Part shown: positions 35,784 through 45,793 of the stretch, one piece after another | Position numbering within the stretch: position 1 is the first letter of the stretch | Layout of the letters: each line of letters opens with the position of its first letter | DNA from: Margaritifera margaritifera | Taxonomy: Eukaryota; Mollusca; Bivalvia; Unionida; Margaritiferidae | Assembly (NCBI GenBank): GCA_029931535.1 | Contig: JAQPZY010001684.1 | Coordinates: 6,541,501 to 6,605,500, forward strand | Reading direction: 5' to 3' | Length of the DNA: 64,000 nt | Notes under the pieces: model-generated | The model's input: only the letters and a program-made list of their open reading frames with translations | The model's database searches: none | What the model was told of the DNA's origin: nothing | Translations under genes and position numbers: made by a program

Positions 35784-36400
35784 AAAGGGGCAGTTGAGAG
35801 GGTCCTGAACAATCAGTCTCCGCCTTCTACTCCCGAAACTTCCTGGTCACCAAGAAGAGTGGGAAAATTCAGATTATAATCGATTTTCCCCACACGACCA
35901 GTTACTTTGAAGGAACCTTTAAAGTTGGAGACAACCTCATCGATTCGGAACGCACTTCGTCCGTCTGATTGGGCAGTCTCCATGGACCTTCTGGATGCCT
36001 ACTTGCACATCCCGAATTTTCCTCCACACCGCAAATATCTCTGGTTTTTGCTTAGAGCATGAAGTTTTTCAATTCCGGGTTCTGCCGTTTGGAATCTTTT
36101 CCGCACCCAGAGTCTTCACCTGAATTATGGGAGCGGTTGCAGCCTACCTTCGATTACTGGGAACACCGATTCTCCAGTATTTCAACGACTGGCTGATCTA
36201 CAATGTCCAGGATCAGTCCCTTCATCAGGATCTGTTCCGTTCTTCCTCACAAACCAGAACTTGGTCCGCAGTCCACTGGATTGGGTAGATCAAATTCTGG
36301 TTCTTCTAGAGGCGCTATGAGCAAAAACATTGTTATCTGCTCGCCCTTATCTATCCCTATTGGGAACCTTAAATGCCGCTGCCGACTTGGTTCTTTTAGG
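35784..36400 (+). pseudogene. DIRS reverse transcriptase (inactive)
   Basis: Copies RNA into DNA in the intact element. Seen here: 'SDWAVSMDLLDAYLHIP' (motif A, Asp present), a motif B-like 'LPFGIFSAPRVFT' in a shifted frame at about 36085, and the motif C position 'LQYFNDWLIY' (36172-36207). DIRS elements normally have Tyr-x-Asp-Asp there; the first Asp is Asn in this copy. The frame is broken around 36060 and 36120 and again before the RNase H. The lost catalytic Asp and the stops make it non-functional. Confidence 0.85.
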
Positions 36401-37010
36401 ATATCTCGATATGCGCCCTCAACAGTTCCTCCTCCTTGCAAGGTGGAAACCACACAGAGATTCTCTATCAACCCCGATCCCACTAGGACGGGACTTTCAT
36501 CACAACTTGGTCTGGTGGATGAATCATGACAGATTCATGGCTGGGGTCCCAATGCATGCAGCTGATCCCCACTCTTATCTGTTCACCAACGCGTCAGATT
36601 CTGGTTTTGGTGCTCATTTTGAACTGGAGGGCATAATTCTCCAGGGTCTTTGGACTCGGGCCAAATCATCCCTACACATCAACAACCTAGAAATGAAAGC
36701 AGTATTTCTAGCGTTGCAAGGATGCATCAACAGAGTAAAGGATTGCTGCATCATGGTCTCCTCAGACAACACGTCCGTCTTAACGTATGTACGTCAGGTA
36801 GGCACACATGCCCCTTCTCGCATGGAGGTCTGGAACCTCCTCCTGTGGGCAACCTCAGAGGACATAACAATCCGAGTTCGCCACATTCTGGACAAGAAGA
36901 ATGTATTAGTGGACAGCCTGTCCAGGACAGGTTTAGCCATCCTCACGGAATGGTCTCTTGACCGCTCCATAACAGAGTCCCTTTCACACTCTGGGGAAGA
37001 CCCTTAGTGG
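36400..37010 (+). pseudogene. DIRS RNase H domain
   Basis: Removes the RNA strand of the hybrid. Open for about 200 codons. 'FTNASDSGFGAHFELEG' stands where the family has Thr-Asp-Ala-Ser, so the first catalytic Asp is Asn. 'INNLEMKAVFLAL' keeps the Glu, 'VSSDNTSVLTYV' keeps the second Asp, and 'LVDSLSR' keeps the last Asp. An upstream segment 'LARWKPHRDSLSTPIPL' is the usual connection from the RT. This is the best-preserved frame of the element. Confidence 0.88.
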
Positions 37011-38225
37011 ACCTGTTTGCGACCAGGCTCAACAAGAGACTTCCTTTTTACGTATCTCCAGTCCCGGATCAGAGAGCATGGGCAGTGGACACATTCAGCT
37101 TCCGGTGGGATCGGCTATTCGTATACGCCTTCCCACCATTCCGACTGCTACCTCAAGTTCTGCAAAAGTCAGAACTTCCACTGCGCAGATCTTCCTCATC
37201 GTTCCATTGTGGCTTCAGCGATCATGATTCAGTGATCTGCTAGACCAGTTGATCGATCGACCCAGGTCTCTACCTTACCAGAGGGATCTCCTGTCTCAAC
37301 ACAGGGGATCCCTTCTCCACAACACCCCACACATTCTCCACCTTCATGCTTGGCTCATCTCAAGTGATCTCTCCACCAGAACAAGTTTTCAGGCTGAGTT
37401 TACAGTTGCATCATTCAGGCCAGGAGAGCTTCTACATCCAAGGTCTATGATGCCAGGTGGAGAATCTTCTGTGATTGGTGCAGTTGGAAACATGTTGATC
37501 CTATCTGCCCCTCCGTACTTCCATTGCTGATTTCCTTTTGTTCCATTTTGAGACCAAAAGATGTTCAGTATCCACTATCAAGGGCTATCGAGCTGCCATC
37601 TCCAACACACTTAAATTATCTCAGGGAATGGCAATCGGTTCAGATTCGTACCTTGCCGATCATATTAAGTACTTGAGCTCCAGAGACCCGTCTCCTGCTA
37701 TCTTATGCCCGGATGGAATCTTCTTGTGTTTTGTGGTCTTTAACCATAAGCCCCCTATGAACCATTGAGTGAGCGAGATTCATGCCTTGTCTGTTGACAC
37801 TGGCTGTCTCCGCGTTAACAGGAATTACGATTCTGTCTCCCTCCTCTGCCAACCAGGATTTCTCGCTAAAAATCAATCACCTTTGGTAGCTCTATTAACT
37901 ATAGAAATCCCCAGTCTAAGTCAACTCTGTGCAGCGGATTATCCAGATAGACTCTTATGCCCTGTGAGGGCCCTCCGTTCTATCTTAATACCTTCAAAGA
38001 AAAAGGAAGGGTGGGGAACGTCTCTTGCTTCCTTTTAAGGACTCTGTAGACATTTCAGCTGCCACCATCTCCTGGTGGATTGTCACTACAATCAAAAGAG
38101 CATATCAGTCCGTTACTTATTGAGCCATTGCTGCCTCATGGGCCTACATTAATCTCTCCCCCTAAGAGGACGGCATGAAGGCAGCTTCTGGCGTTCCCAT
38201 ACTTCCTTCTCCTCCTTTTATCTCC
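37000..38225 (+). pseudogene. DIRS tyrosine recombinase (inactive) with upstream linker
   Basis: DIRS elements integrate with a tyrosine recombinase instead of a DDE integrase. 37003-37160 carries 'VDLFATRLNKRLPFY' and 'WAVDTFSFRWD', the conserved bridge after RNase H. From 37330 on: an N-terminal core-binding part ('STIKGYRAAISNTLKL', 37567), then 'VSEIHALSVD' (37766). The Arg normally before this is replaced at a stop. The H-x-x-R region is collapsed at 38120 (a stop where the family has the His box), leaving 'AIAASWAYINLSP' and 'DGMKAASGVPIL'. At least four stops or frameshifts. Catalytic Arg and His boxes lost. Confidence 0.85.
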
Positions 38226-38465
38226 GCTCATTAGCACAACAGAGTGCAGACATTTTTCTCTGGGGCCCCTTGTTGCAGCACAACATGTGGCTCAGAGAGA
38301 CACCAAACTTCTATAAGATGTACCTCTCCCTCTACGGTGAGTACATTACATTTTTCTCTGTTTTTGATCAGTTTAACTAGAGCATCAGTCTACCTCCCTA
38401 ACTAACAAATTCAGCTAACAAAGGTGACAAGATAAGTAATTGCTGCTATTAAAATGTAGTTTTTT

Positions 38466-38508
38466 GGGGGTTAAAACTAATTTTAATTATGCAATACTTA
38501 CCTGTAGC
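38466..38508. repeat. DIRS internal complementary region
   Basis: 'ttaaaactaattttaattat' followed by 'gcaatacttacctgta' is the reverse complement of 38712-38752. Its position just inside the right ITR is that of the DIRS internal complementary region. Confidence 0.9.
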
Positions 38509-38560
38509 TGTTGTTGAATGCCCTACTCATACCCCGCTCTGATGTCTTGCGTAATCGTTG

Positions 38561-38718
38561 TCTATGAAAAAGATGATGTATTTAGGCAAGCTTAAACGAG
38601 GCACAGACTGGAGTGCAAAGGTCATTCTTACCTTTTCTCCACTCTGGGAGGATGTTTTCACATCGAATGGATGGTGGTTTTTGGCACGAAAATGGAATAA
38701 GCTAACAATAGTGACAGG
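38561..38718. repeat. DIRS right inverted terminal repeat
   Basis: From 'tctatgaaaaagatgatg' to 'caatagtgacagg'; pairs with 32561-32719. Confidence 0.93.
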
Positions 38719-38752
38719 TAAGTATTGCATAATTAAAATTAGTTTTACCCCC

Positions 38753-39727
38753 CCCCCCAAACTACATATTAAGGTAGGCAGGTAGGTATTTTTTTTTTTT
38801 TTTTAAACATTATATATAAATCAAATAATATTTAAAGTGCTTCAAAGTACCAGGCAAAACTAGCTCAATTAGATGCAAAAGTAAATTTCGGCAAAGTGAT
38901 TTTGTTTATAATTTTAAAAAAATAATTAAAAAAAAATTGGGGGGGGGGGGAGTGGTAGGGTCTGCAACGTGAAACAGGGACAGTCGGCCGACCGGATAAA
39001 ACATATATTATTTTTTGGCCTAATAAATATGCAAATGAAAGTAACTCTTGTGAACAATTTAAAAGTTTTAAATTGTGCATGTGCAGCTAGAATGGATAAA
39101 AACAAGTGTTTTTGTTCAAATTATACTTCTTTGTACAAATTACATGCATAATTACATAGGGCTTTTCATGTCTCTGAAGAATAGGTTCCTTTGATGACAG
39201 GTTTCACTGCATCACATCATACCCACAATAAGTTTGGATGGATTACAAAAAACTATATGTCCGTTATATTGTATGTCAGACCATTTTGATCAGAATAGGT
39301 CATGCTTTTATTTTCTAACATCTTCATGTGGTGGTGGTGTTGGGGATTGACTGAGCTAAAGTTGTGTCAATAATTTGAAGTAAAAAACAATTTCTTAGGT
39401 ACAGTGAAACAGCGTCAAGATATTTATTTTCTTAATTCAGAAAAAGATTGCAGTTTTAATTTTTATGTTTTTGTTTCAGGTCAGCTGTATTCACTATATC
39501 TATTTTATTTCGGGTCAAGTTTTCAGAGTTACAGCTTAAATTTCTTCCTTCATTGATAGCAAAATATGATATAGACCTTCAAACCCAATACTGACACACC
39601 ATTTTTCTATACAATTTCATACGAAGATCTTTCTTTCTGTAAAGTTATCCATTTGCACAGGTATCAAATCTTGATCATGTAAAATACATCTTGAAATCCA
39701 GGTAATTCACTGAATGGTCTATCTTGT
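38753..39727. other. Non-coding
   Basis: AT-rich with poly(C), poly(T) and poly(G) runs near 38748-38952. A 'gatgacaggtttcactgca' at about 39194 resembles one end of the mariner-like MITEs seen later, but no partner was found. Confidence 0.55.
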
Positions 39728-39943
39728 TTATAAGAAAAAATGTCTGCTGCCTAGTGTCTCGGCAATAGCTTGGACATCAACCTTCTTACTGACTTCTGGC
39801 CTCCTCCTTGTTATTTTCTTGTCTCTACATTTTTTCTTAATAATGTAATGAATTTCTTCCTTTATTTGCATAGTTTGAGTAGGTTTGTGGGCACGCTGTA
39901 AAGCAGCATTTGCTAAATGGGCTAGGATCTTTTTCTTCACAGC
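39728..39943 (-). CDS. Unrecognised minus-strand gene, 3'-most visible exon
   Basis: On the minus strand the exon follows a splice acceptor 'tattcag|GCTGTG' and reads 'ILAHLANAALQRAHKPT', 'TMQIKEEIHYIIKKKCRD', then a basic patch 'KKITRRRP' and 'VDVQAIAETLGSR' to a TAA at 39728. It is rich in Lys/Arg and predicted helical. A MITE (39949-40143) sits 5 bp upstream of the acceptor, so the natural polypyrimidine tract has been displaced. Grouped with the exons at 41.8, 44.1-44.6 and 45.6 kb because all are on the same strand, have splice signals, and share the same Leu/Ile/Lys-rich texture. Family unknown. Confidence 0.5.
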   Translation of the reverse strand, partial: AVKKKILAHLANAALQRAHKPTQTMQIKEEIHYIIKKKCRDKKITRRRPEVSKKVDVQAIAETLGSRHFFL

Positions 39944-39948
39944 CTGAA

Positions 39949-40143
39949 TACCGTATGTACTCGCGTATAATCCGGGTCAAGATGCAAACAACAACGACAG
40001 CAGATCAGGGTCTATGTTGTTTGTTCTACTGATTAGTCCTTACAAACTGCATAGACCCAGATCTGCTTGTGCATTATGCGATGGCAGATCTGGGTCTATG
40101 CAGTTTGCAGTTGGTATCGGATTATACGCGAGTATATATGGTA
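39949..40143. mobile_element. MITE family X, copy 2
   Basis: Ends 'taccgtatgtactcgcgtat' and 'ttatacgcgagtatatatgg'. The left hairpin arm is partly deleted; hairpin 2 is intact ('gcatagacccagatctgc' pairs with 'gcagatctgggtctatgc'). TA flanks. Confidence 0.9.
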
Positions 40144-40934
40144 AGTTTTTCCACCACATTTTCATTTGGTATGTTGTTACCACTTCTGCTCATGATATTT
40201 GCAGTACAATTCTCTTTATACTCATTTGCAGTCGGTGGAGATAACAGTGCAATATAACATGCTATGAACCGAAACAGTCACAGTTTGTATTTTACATGGT
40301 GTCCAGTTTCGAAAAGCAGCATCTGGAATTTTGCACTGCACATGATTCTGTTGCCACCACCAAACCTGTATGCATTATTTGTATCGATACAGGGCAAGAC
40401 TGTCAACTTCTAGGTTGGATTCTTCTTCCTGTGCAAGGAAAATCCATCCATGTTCAAATGCCTTTTGAAATGACCCAATGGTTTTTATTTGTTATAAAGG
40501 TCTGCACACACGTATGTCTTCTGAACATTATCACAAATGCCCTATATTTGGTTCATCAGCACATCTAGTTCCCCACATTTATCCTGGAGTTTGTCCTTGT
40601 ATGTAAGGAAATAAATCAATTGGGAGCAGAGCCAGTTCAAAGGGGTGGTTCACTTTGCATAAATTGGCCAGATTTCTTCATGTTCACACTGCAAAGTGTA
40701 CAATTTTTACTGGGAAAGGGCCATGTAACTGACTCCCACCCTCTCTACAGCTGCCACTGTCAATTGTAAAACCAAATTAAAAGAAAACAGTTCCTAGTGA
40801 TTTCTTAAAAAATAAATAACTAGGTTACTCAGTTATCCCTTTTTCTTCTTATAGCATTACTTAGGTACCTGGAATACCTAAAAACTTTTTATGTCAAAGA
40901 GGTTGAAAAGTTTTTGACTAGTGAAGGCTACAAT
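40144..40934. other. Intronic/non-coding DNA
   Basis: Between two exons of the minus-strand gene. The plus-strand frame at 40296-40568 shows no recognisable domain. No other feature. Confidence 0.5.
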
Positions 40935-40936
40935 TA

Positions 40937-41113
40937 CAGTAAAACCTGTCTTGAAAGACCATCCCTTCTTCCAAAGATAATGATCTCTTAAGATAGGTGG
41001 TCTGTCATGACAGGTCAAAACACTTTATAGTCAGTCAATATGTTCATTGAGAATCTGGTCTTTTAAGGTAGGCAGTCTCTCATAGCAATCATCTTTCAAG
41101 ACAGGTTTTACTG
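40937..41113. mobile_element. Tc1/mariner-like MITE, 177 bp
   Basis: Inverted ends 'cagtaaaacctgtcttgaaa' and 'tttcaagacaggttttactg', flanked on both sides by TA (40935-40936, 41114-41115). CAGT-type ends with a TA duplication fit Tc1/mariner non-autonomous elements. Confidence 0.85.
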
Positions 41114-41229
41114 TATCAGCTTCTGCATTTGATGAATTCCAGGTCTAAGGAACTAGGGCACATAGGTAATAAACTGAGGACAAATATCAGTGTGCCTCAT
41201 TATAACATTTTTAAGCAAATACAGTACTG

Positions 41230-41409
41230 CAGGGGTCCCCAAACTTTTTGTGGCTATGGGCACATTTGTGAGTTTATGAGAGAGTGGCGGACACCAACCA
41301 ATTAACTTAACCCATTTTTTTTTTTCGTTATTCATTATAACCTCTTTCCATTTAATCTCTTCCGCGGGCACACAAAAAATCTTGGCGGGCACTGCATTGG
41401 GGACCACTG
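41230..41409. mobile_element. hAT non-autonomous element, 180 bp, with 8 bp target duplication
   Basis: Ends 'caggggtccccaaact' and 'attggggaccactg'; perfect 8 bp 'cagtactg' on both sides (41222-41229 and 41410-41417). Typical hAT ends and duplication length. Its right duplication overlaps the terminus of MITE family X copy 3, so it landed in or at that element. Confidence 0.92.
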
Positions 41410-41412
41410 CAG

Positions 41413-41624
41413 TACTGTATATACTGGCGCATTATTCGGGTCCAAATGCAAACAACATAGACTCTGATCTGCCATCACATAATGCACCAGCAGATCATGG
41501 TCTATGTTGTTTGTTCTACTGATTACTCCTTACAAACTGCATAGAATGAGCGCATTATGCAACGGCAGATCTGGGTCTATGCAGTTTGCAGTTGCTTTCG
41601 ACTTATACATGAGTATATACGGTA
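41413..41624. mobile_element. MITE family X, copy 3, with hAT element at its edge
   Basis: Ends 'tactgtatatactggcgcat' and 'atgagtatatacggtaa'. Hairpin 1 is nearly intact; the left arm of hairpin 2 is eroded ('gcatagaatgagcgcattat'). Confidence 0.9.
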
Positions 41625-41771
41625 ATTGAATACTTTTCTCTAGCAATACAATACTGCCTAATCTTTGATTTTGTATAACACATGGTTAGAAATCTCTAGA
41701 TCTTAATAGCCATATATTTTCAGCTATTCGGTCATTCATTCATATTTGTGCATACAGTATCAAATAATTAC

Positions 41772-42080
41772 CATCAGTAAGTTTTACATATTTCTCCAGA
41801 ATATCTGTTGCAATTCTGTGTATAAAGTTGTATTTTTCTTCTTCTCCAATGATGTTAAGTAGAGGTTTGTCTCCATTAAGTGATGAACGTAGCTCCTTCA
41901 TGCCCAGCAGATCCATACATGCACCAACAATGAATCTGTCTACATCGGGCATGTGCAACCTATGGGCCGGATCCAGTTTTATCCGCTTATTTACATCATA
42001 AAAAATCGCGTAACCAGCCCGCACCCTGGAGGAAGTTGCACATGCTTGGTCTAAATAGTCTTTGACAAAACAAAAGTGTG
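41772..42080 (-). CDS. Unrecognised minus-strand gene, exon
   Basis: Reads 'HMPDVDRFIVGACMDLLGMK', 'LNGDKPLLNIIGEEEKY' and 'IHRIATDILEKYVKLTDG', and ends at a donor 'GATG|gtaatt' (41772). The 5' part, 'ACATSSRVRAGYAIFYD' and 'RIKLDPAH', is read through a 90-100 bp palindrome-ended insert (41949-42045, ends 'gcatgtgcaacct' / 'gttgcacatgc'), so part of this exon may be transposon sequence kept in frame. The conserved-looking 'DLLGM' and 'HRIATDILEKYV' pieces resemble an uncharacterised protein family I have seen in mollusc and cnidarian gene sets. No domain name can be given. Confidence 0.5.
41949..42045. mobile_element. Small inverted-ended insert within the exon
   Basis: 'gcatgtgcaacct' at 41949 pairs with 'aggaagttgcacatgc' ending 42045; the interior 'atgggccggatcc' has the look of hAT-derived MITEs. 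Length about 97 bp; clear target duplication not resolved. Confidence 0.5.
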
Positions 42081-42660
42081 ACCTGAAATTTGAGACAAAC
42101 AGGATATCATTCAATATTGTAGTAAACTTCTCATATAATGAAGCCTAAGGGACACATAAAATCAAATAATTACATTTGATTTCCATAAAATGGTACATAA
42201 ATTATTCTAAGGAACCTTGGGATGTTCTTCGCAATATCAGGTAGACAATATCATAACATACCTAAGGCTAACACATGGGAATGTTTTTCAATAAACTGTT
42301 CATTGGTTTTATCAGCTGGATCAAAAATGAAAAGTATTGAATACCTGTATTTTTTGGCTACAGTACTTCATCAGCATCATGGACATCTGTTCTTCCAAGA
42401 TTGTTACACAGCTGAAAAAGGGTGCCTTGGTCTGCTGCCAAACATGTATAACATCTGGTAGATAAACTGCAAAGATTCAATTACTATTTCTTACTGCACA
42501 AAATGTCTCCTTTCAAAAATCAATAACTCCGACCTGATCTTAAAGTAAAAGTTAGAAGATTCACAACATAAAACAAAATCTTTGGGCTGTCCATAATGAA
42601 ACAGATGTTGTGAGTTTTAGGACTACATCACATTTCAAATTTTACTGTGGTAGCCAACTT
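42081..42660 (-). other. Non-coding, one possible decayed exon
   Basis: On the minus strand about 42340-42220 reads 'ILFIFDPADKTNEQFIEK', then 'HVLALGML' and, after a stop, 'YCLPDIAKNIP'. It may be a decayed exon of the same gene, but the stops prevent a firm call. Confidence 0.35.
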
Positions 42661-42678
42661 TGAATTAAAACACATTAA

Positions 42679-42905
42679 GATGTCTGAATTACACACAGTT
42701 GTACGTGTCTGAATTACACACAGTTGTACATGTCTGAATTACACACAGTTGTACATGTCTGAATTACACACAGTTGTACATGTCTGAATTATACACAGTT
42801 GTACATGTCTGAATTACACACAGTTGTACATGTCTGAATTACACACAGTTGTACATGTCTGAATTACACACAGTTGTACATGTCTGAATTACACACAGTT
42901 GTACA
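42679..42905. repeat. Tandem repeat, about 9 x 25 bp
   Basis: Unit 'tgtctgaattacacacagtt' + 'gtaca', almost perfectly conserved (one 'ata' variant), so recently expanded or homogenised. There are no spacers, so this is not a CRISPR-like layout. Confidence 0.95.
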
Positions 42906-44110
42906 TGTATCTAAGCTGCAGCAGACTAAGATGCATGCATTACATAAATTTCTAATTAGTAACTAAACATAAACTGCACCTCATGAATTCACTTATGGAA
43001 TATCACTAAGAAGATTTTGAGCACTTTTGAATCATGAAGAAGAAGAATACAAGTATTGTGGGCCAAATAAATATGATAAATATGATCTTTATTCATATTT
43101 CCACATGTGATTCTATTACACTGTTGGGAAATCAATACAATCAGAAAATTCATTATGCTTATAGATACAATATTGTGTCATGTAAAATCTGGGGGATTAA
43201 TTCTTTTTTTTAAATTTATATATTTGGCCAAGCTTTGGAAACAATTGATGAAAAAACAATATAATAAAACTCAAATAGCAATACATTCTCACAGTGATTT
43301 GGTATCCATGGTTCATTGGAAGTATTTCTTAATTTTTTCACAATGAAACTTTAACATTAATAAATGCAAACCATGTAAATCACCAAAAAACACATAAAAT
43401 GTACTGATTTTCATTTTAAGAGAAGATATATATAATTTCAATTTTTATGAATAGAATGTGTTTTCTGACGTGATGGGCTTAAAATGGTCACATGATAACT
43501 AATCTGGAATATTATCCAACGTCTTTTTGGTCAGGCTTTGTCTGTATCAACTCCTGACACCAACCCCGTGACTTCAGATCAAAATTTTCTACCCCAGATA
43601 CAATATCCGATCAGAAATTCAAATATTGTAATTGCACAGCATTTCATGAGCTCCATCACTCAACTCTGAAACCAAACAAAGCATGTAGCAGGCTTTTTGA
43701 GGAACTCGACCTTCTTAAATTGCTTCTGTTTTGCTTTGATATTGAACAACATTCAGTGATCACCGTGGACAGAAACTCTGGTTGCTCAGGGGTCAGTTTA
43801 GACGGGTTCTACTTTACTATAGGTTCAAACACATGCATGTCCATCAGAACCCAATATAAGCAAAATGAGAGAGAGAGGAAGTGAATATAGGTGGTTTTTC
43901 CAAATCAAAAACCTTCCTGAAGATAATTATTGTATATAAAAATTATTTTGATGTAATTCCTACCTACAGTTTCGTCCATTTGTAACAATTTTATGAAATC
44001 ACTTTCATCTGTATGCAAGTTTGCTTATACCATATGTTATTCATTCCTTTAAGAAATAACAAAAAATACATGCCTCAGTTCAACCTTCAGCTAAACTTGG
44101 AACATGATGA
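42906..44110. other. Intronic/non-coding DNA
   Basis: AT-rich. No gene, repeat array or RNA recognised on either strand. Confidence 0.55.
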
Positions 44111-44140
44111 ACTATTTCATGATACCAGGAGTAAGTTCAC

Positions 44141-44612
44141 CATTTTATGAAGTATTTCTGGTCTGTGAATTACTCTGGCAGGCCTGTCAAATTCTGAAGT
44201 CCCATTCTTTATCGCCAGTTGTGCAGCACATATATGCTCATTTGTGAGCACATTGCCACCAAATACTTTTCTCCTCAGAACTTGGCATTCCTTATCTTCA
44301 GAATGTGGAATGAACTTTCTGTGTGCTCTAATATACTTATCATATCTTCTGATTTGTTTCTTATCCAGTAAGTCTGATTGTTTCAAAGCTCCACGAATAT
44401 GGGGATGAAAAATGCAGCTGAGAATACATGCTTTGTATATAGATGATCAATGTATTCTACCAAGACATGCATGATGTGAAAAATGCAGTTTTCATCTAAT
44501 AAACTGCAGTACTCATTGCTTGGAAGAAATATACTGTTGTCTGCTTGCAAGACGTCCGTTGGTGGTATACTGTTATCAAGTTCTGGAAACAAGATTCTCT
44601 TCTGTACAACAA
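44141..44612 (-). CDS. Unrecognised minus-strand gene, exon with one frameshift
   Basis: Begins after acceptor 'tttgctag' (44613). Reads 'VVQKRILFPELDNSIPPT', 'SNEYCSLLDENCIFHIMH' and 'YIDHLYTKHVFSA'. Then, one base out of frame after a T5 run at about 44406, 'HPHIRGALKQSDLLDKKQI', 'KECQVLRRKVFGGNVLT' and 'FDRPARVIHRPEILHKM', ending near donor 'gtgaac' (44140). The text continues naturally across the shift, so either the gene is a pseudogene or the T run has a sequence error. Function unknown. Confidence 0.5.
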
Positions 44613-45565
44613 CTAGCAAAAAGCAATGCCTTAGTTAGCAATATATTGAGCAATATAAATATTCATAGCACAGAATGTTTAAATTTAGAAGTCAACAAGT
44701 CTGTTGCCACTCGAACCAATACATACCTTGATTACAATGCATACGGAATGAAAAGAACTCGAAAGAAGCTTTATCACTTGACAACTGTGTTATTTACATG
44801 TAGATACATATACCCATATATTTTTTCAATATGTAACATAATAACACCTCATGTTATTATGTATGAATGTGCTCAGATATGCATGACATTTCACTATGCT
44901 GCTCACAGTTTTGTCAAATAATATCAATATTTTTAATTGGGTGATAATCTTAGGTGAGTGCTCATTTTGAATGAAATTTATGAAACTCGTTGAAAAGAAA
45001 TTTTTCAAAGCTTTCAAAAGACAAAATTATTTGACTCCTTTTATTATTTTCATTTGAAATCAGCACTATCATAAGATCATATCTACACACACACTGTATA
45101 GTGAAACATGTCAAAACTGAAAACCCTCGGGACCAAACTAAACTTTGGGTTTTATAGGTTTTCAGTTTAATTATTAGATTTTTTTTAAAGAAAGGAATTT
45201 TGGAATGAACAATCATTTCAGTTTCAAGCGGATTTTGGTTTTCCTTATTTTGTCAGGAGAGGTTTCACTGCACACACACACACACACATAAGCAAAACCA
45301 AGAGTGTGCTTAAAATGAGAAGTGATTGTTTTGTTTACCTTCGCTAACCAAGATTCCAATATGTTAACCATGACAATATGATTAACATATTGAAACCTTC
45401 AGTAGCAAAGGTGAGTGTTTTCTTAAGATGACCATTATTAGATACAAATAATCTAGCTTAATTTCATTTTTGTAGAGTGGTTTAGGGGCAATCATGCTAA
45501 CAGGTTTAATGGGATGGATAGAAGTGTGGACTGATGGCATAGAAATAAATGTCAAGATAATGTAC
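44613..45565. other. Intron of the minus-strand gene
   Basis: Contains the mariner-like MITE at 45099-45270 and a short (CA)n at 45271-45288. Confidence 0.5.
45099..45270. mobile_element. Mariner-like MITE, about 172 bp
   Basis: Left end 'agtgaaacatgtcaaaactg' and right end 'caggagaggtttcact' form inverted termini. An internal 'aactgaaaacc...ggttttcagtt' hairpin is also present. Confidence 0.65.
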
Positions 45566-45793
45566 CTCATCAGTTGCTCCACCATGATCAAGAACTTGAA
45601 CAACAATTTGGTGTAGTGCAGACACATTAGGATTTTTGAATCTCAGTGTCACAGCTCCAGTGACAGCAGAACCAACATCACTTTTATAAATAGAATATAG
45701 GGCACTGTGAAAGAGTGGAGTCTCAGTTTTTATGTCCAAGTTCACTTGGCTAAGTGAAAAAGTGGCAAGTTTATCACTCTTCATTTCAGAAGA
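45566..45793 (-). CDS. Unrecognised minus-strand gene, 5'-most visible exon
   Basis: Reads 'SSEMKSDKLATFSLSQVN', 'ETPLFHSALYSIYKSDVG', 'AVTLRFKNPNVSALHQIV' and 'VQVLDHGGATDE', with a clean donor 'GATGAG|gtacat' at 45565. The upstream boundary is uncertain. The alternating hydrophobic pattern suggests a beta-rich domain. No family recognised. Earlier exons would lie beyond 45.8 kb but were not found. Confidence 0.5.

Larger units (their letters stand above)
32537..38752 (+). mobile_element. Nearly complete, inactive DIRS-type tyrosine-recombinase retrotransposon
   Basis: About 6.2 kb. Split inverted terminal repeats (32561-32719 and 38561-38718) enclose, in order, a gag-like region, reverse transcriptase, RNase H, an 'LFATRLN' linker domain and a tyrosine recombinase. 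A short internal complementary region (38466-38508) is the exact reverse complement of the outermost right end (38712-38752). ITRs plus internal complementary region are the hallmark of DIRS elements, which replicate through a circular intermediate. Many frameshifts and stops show the copy is inactive. All genes are on the plus strand. Confidence 0.92.

Noticed and set aside
39190..39415. Pair of mariner-MITE-like end words ('gacaggtttcactg' and 'cagtgaaacagcgtc')
   Set aside because: They face outward rather than inward, so they do not bound one element; probably separate fragments.
42679..42905. Short-unit array that could be mistaken for a CRISPR
   Set aside because: Units of 25 bp are directly adjacent with no unique spacers, and the genome is animal.
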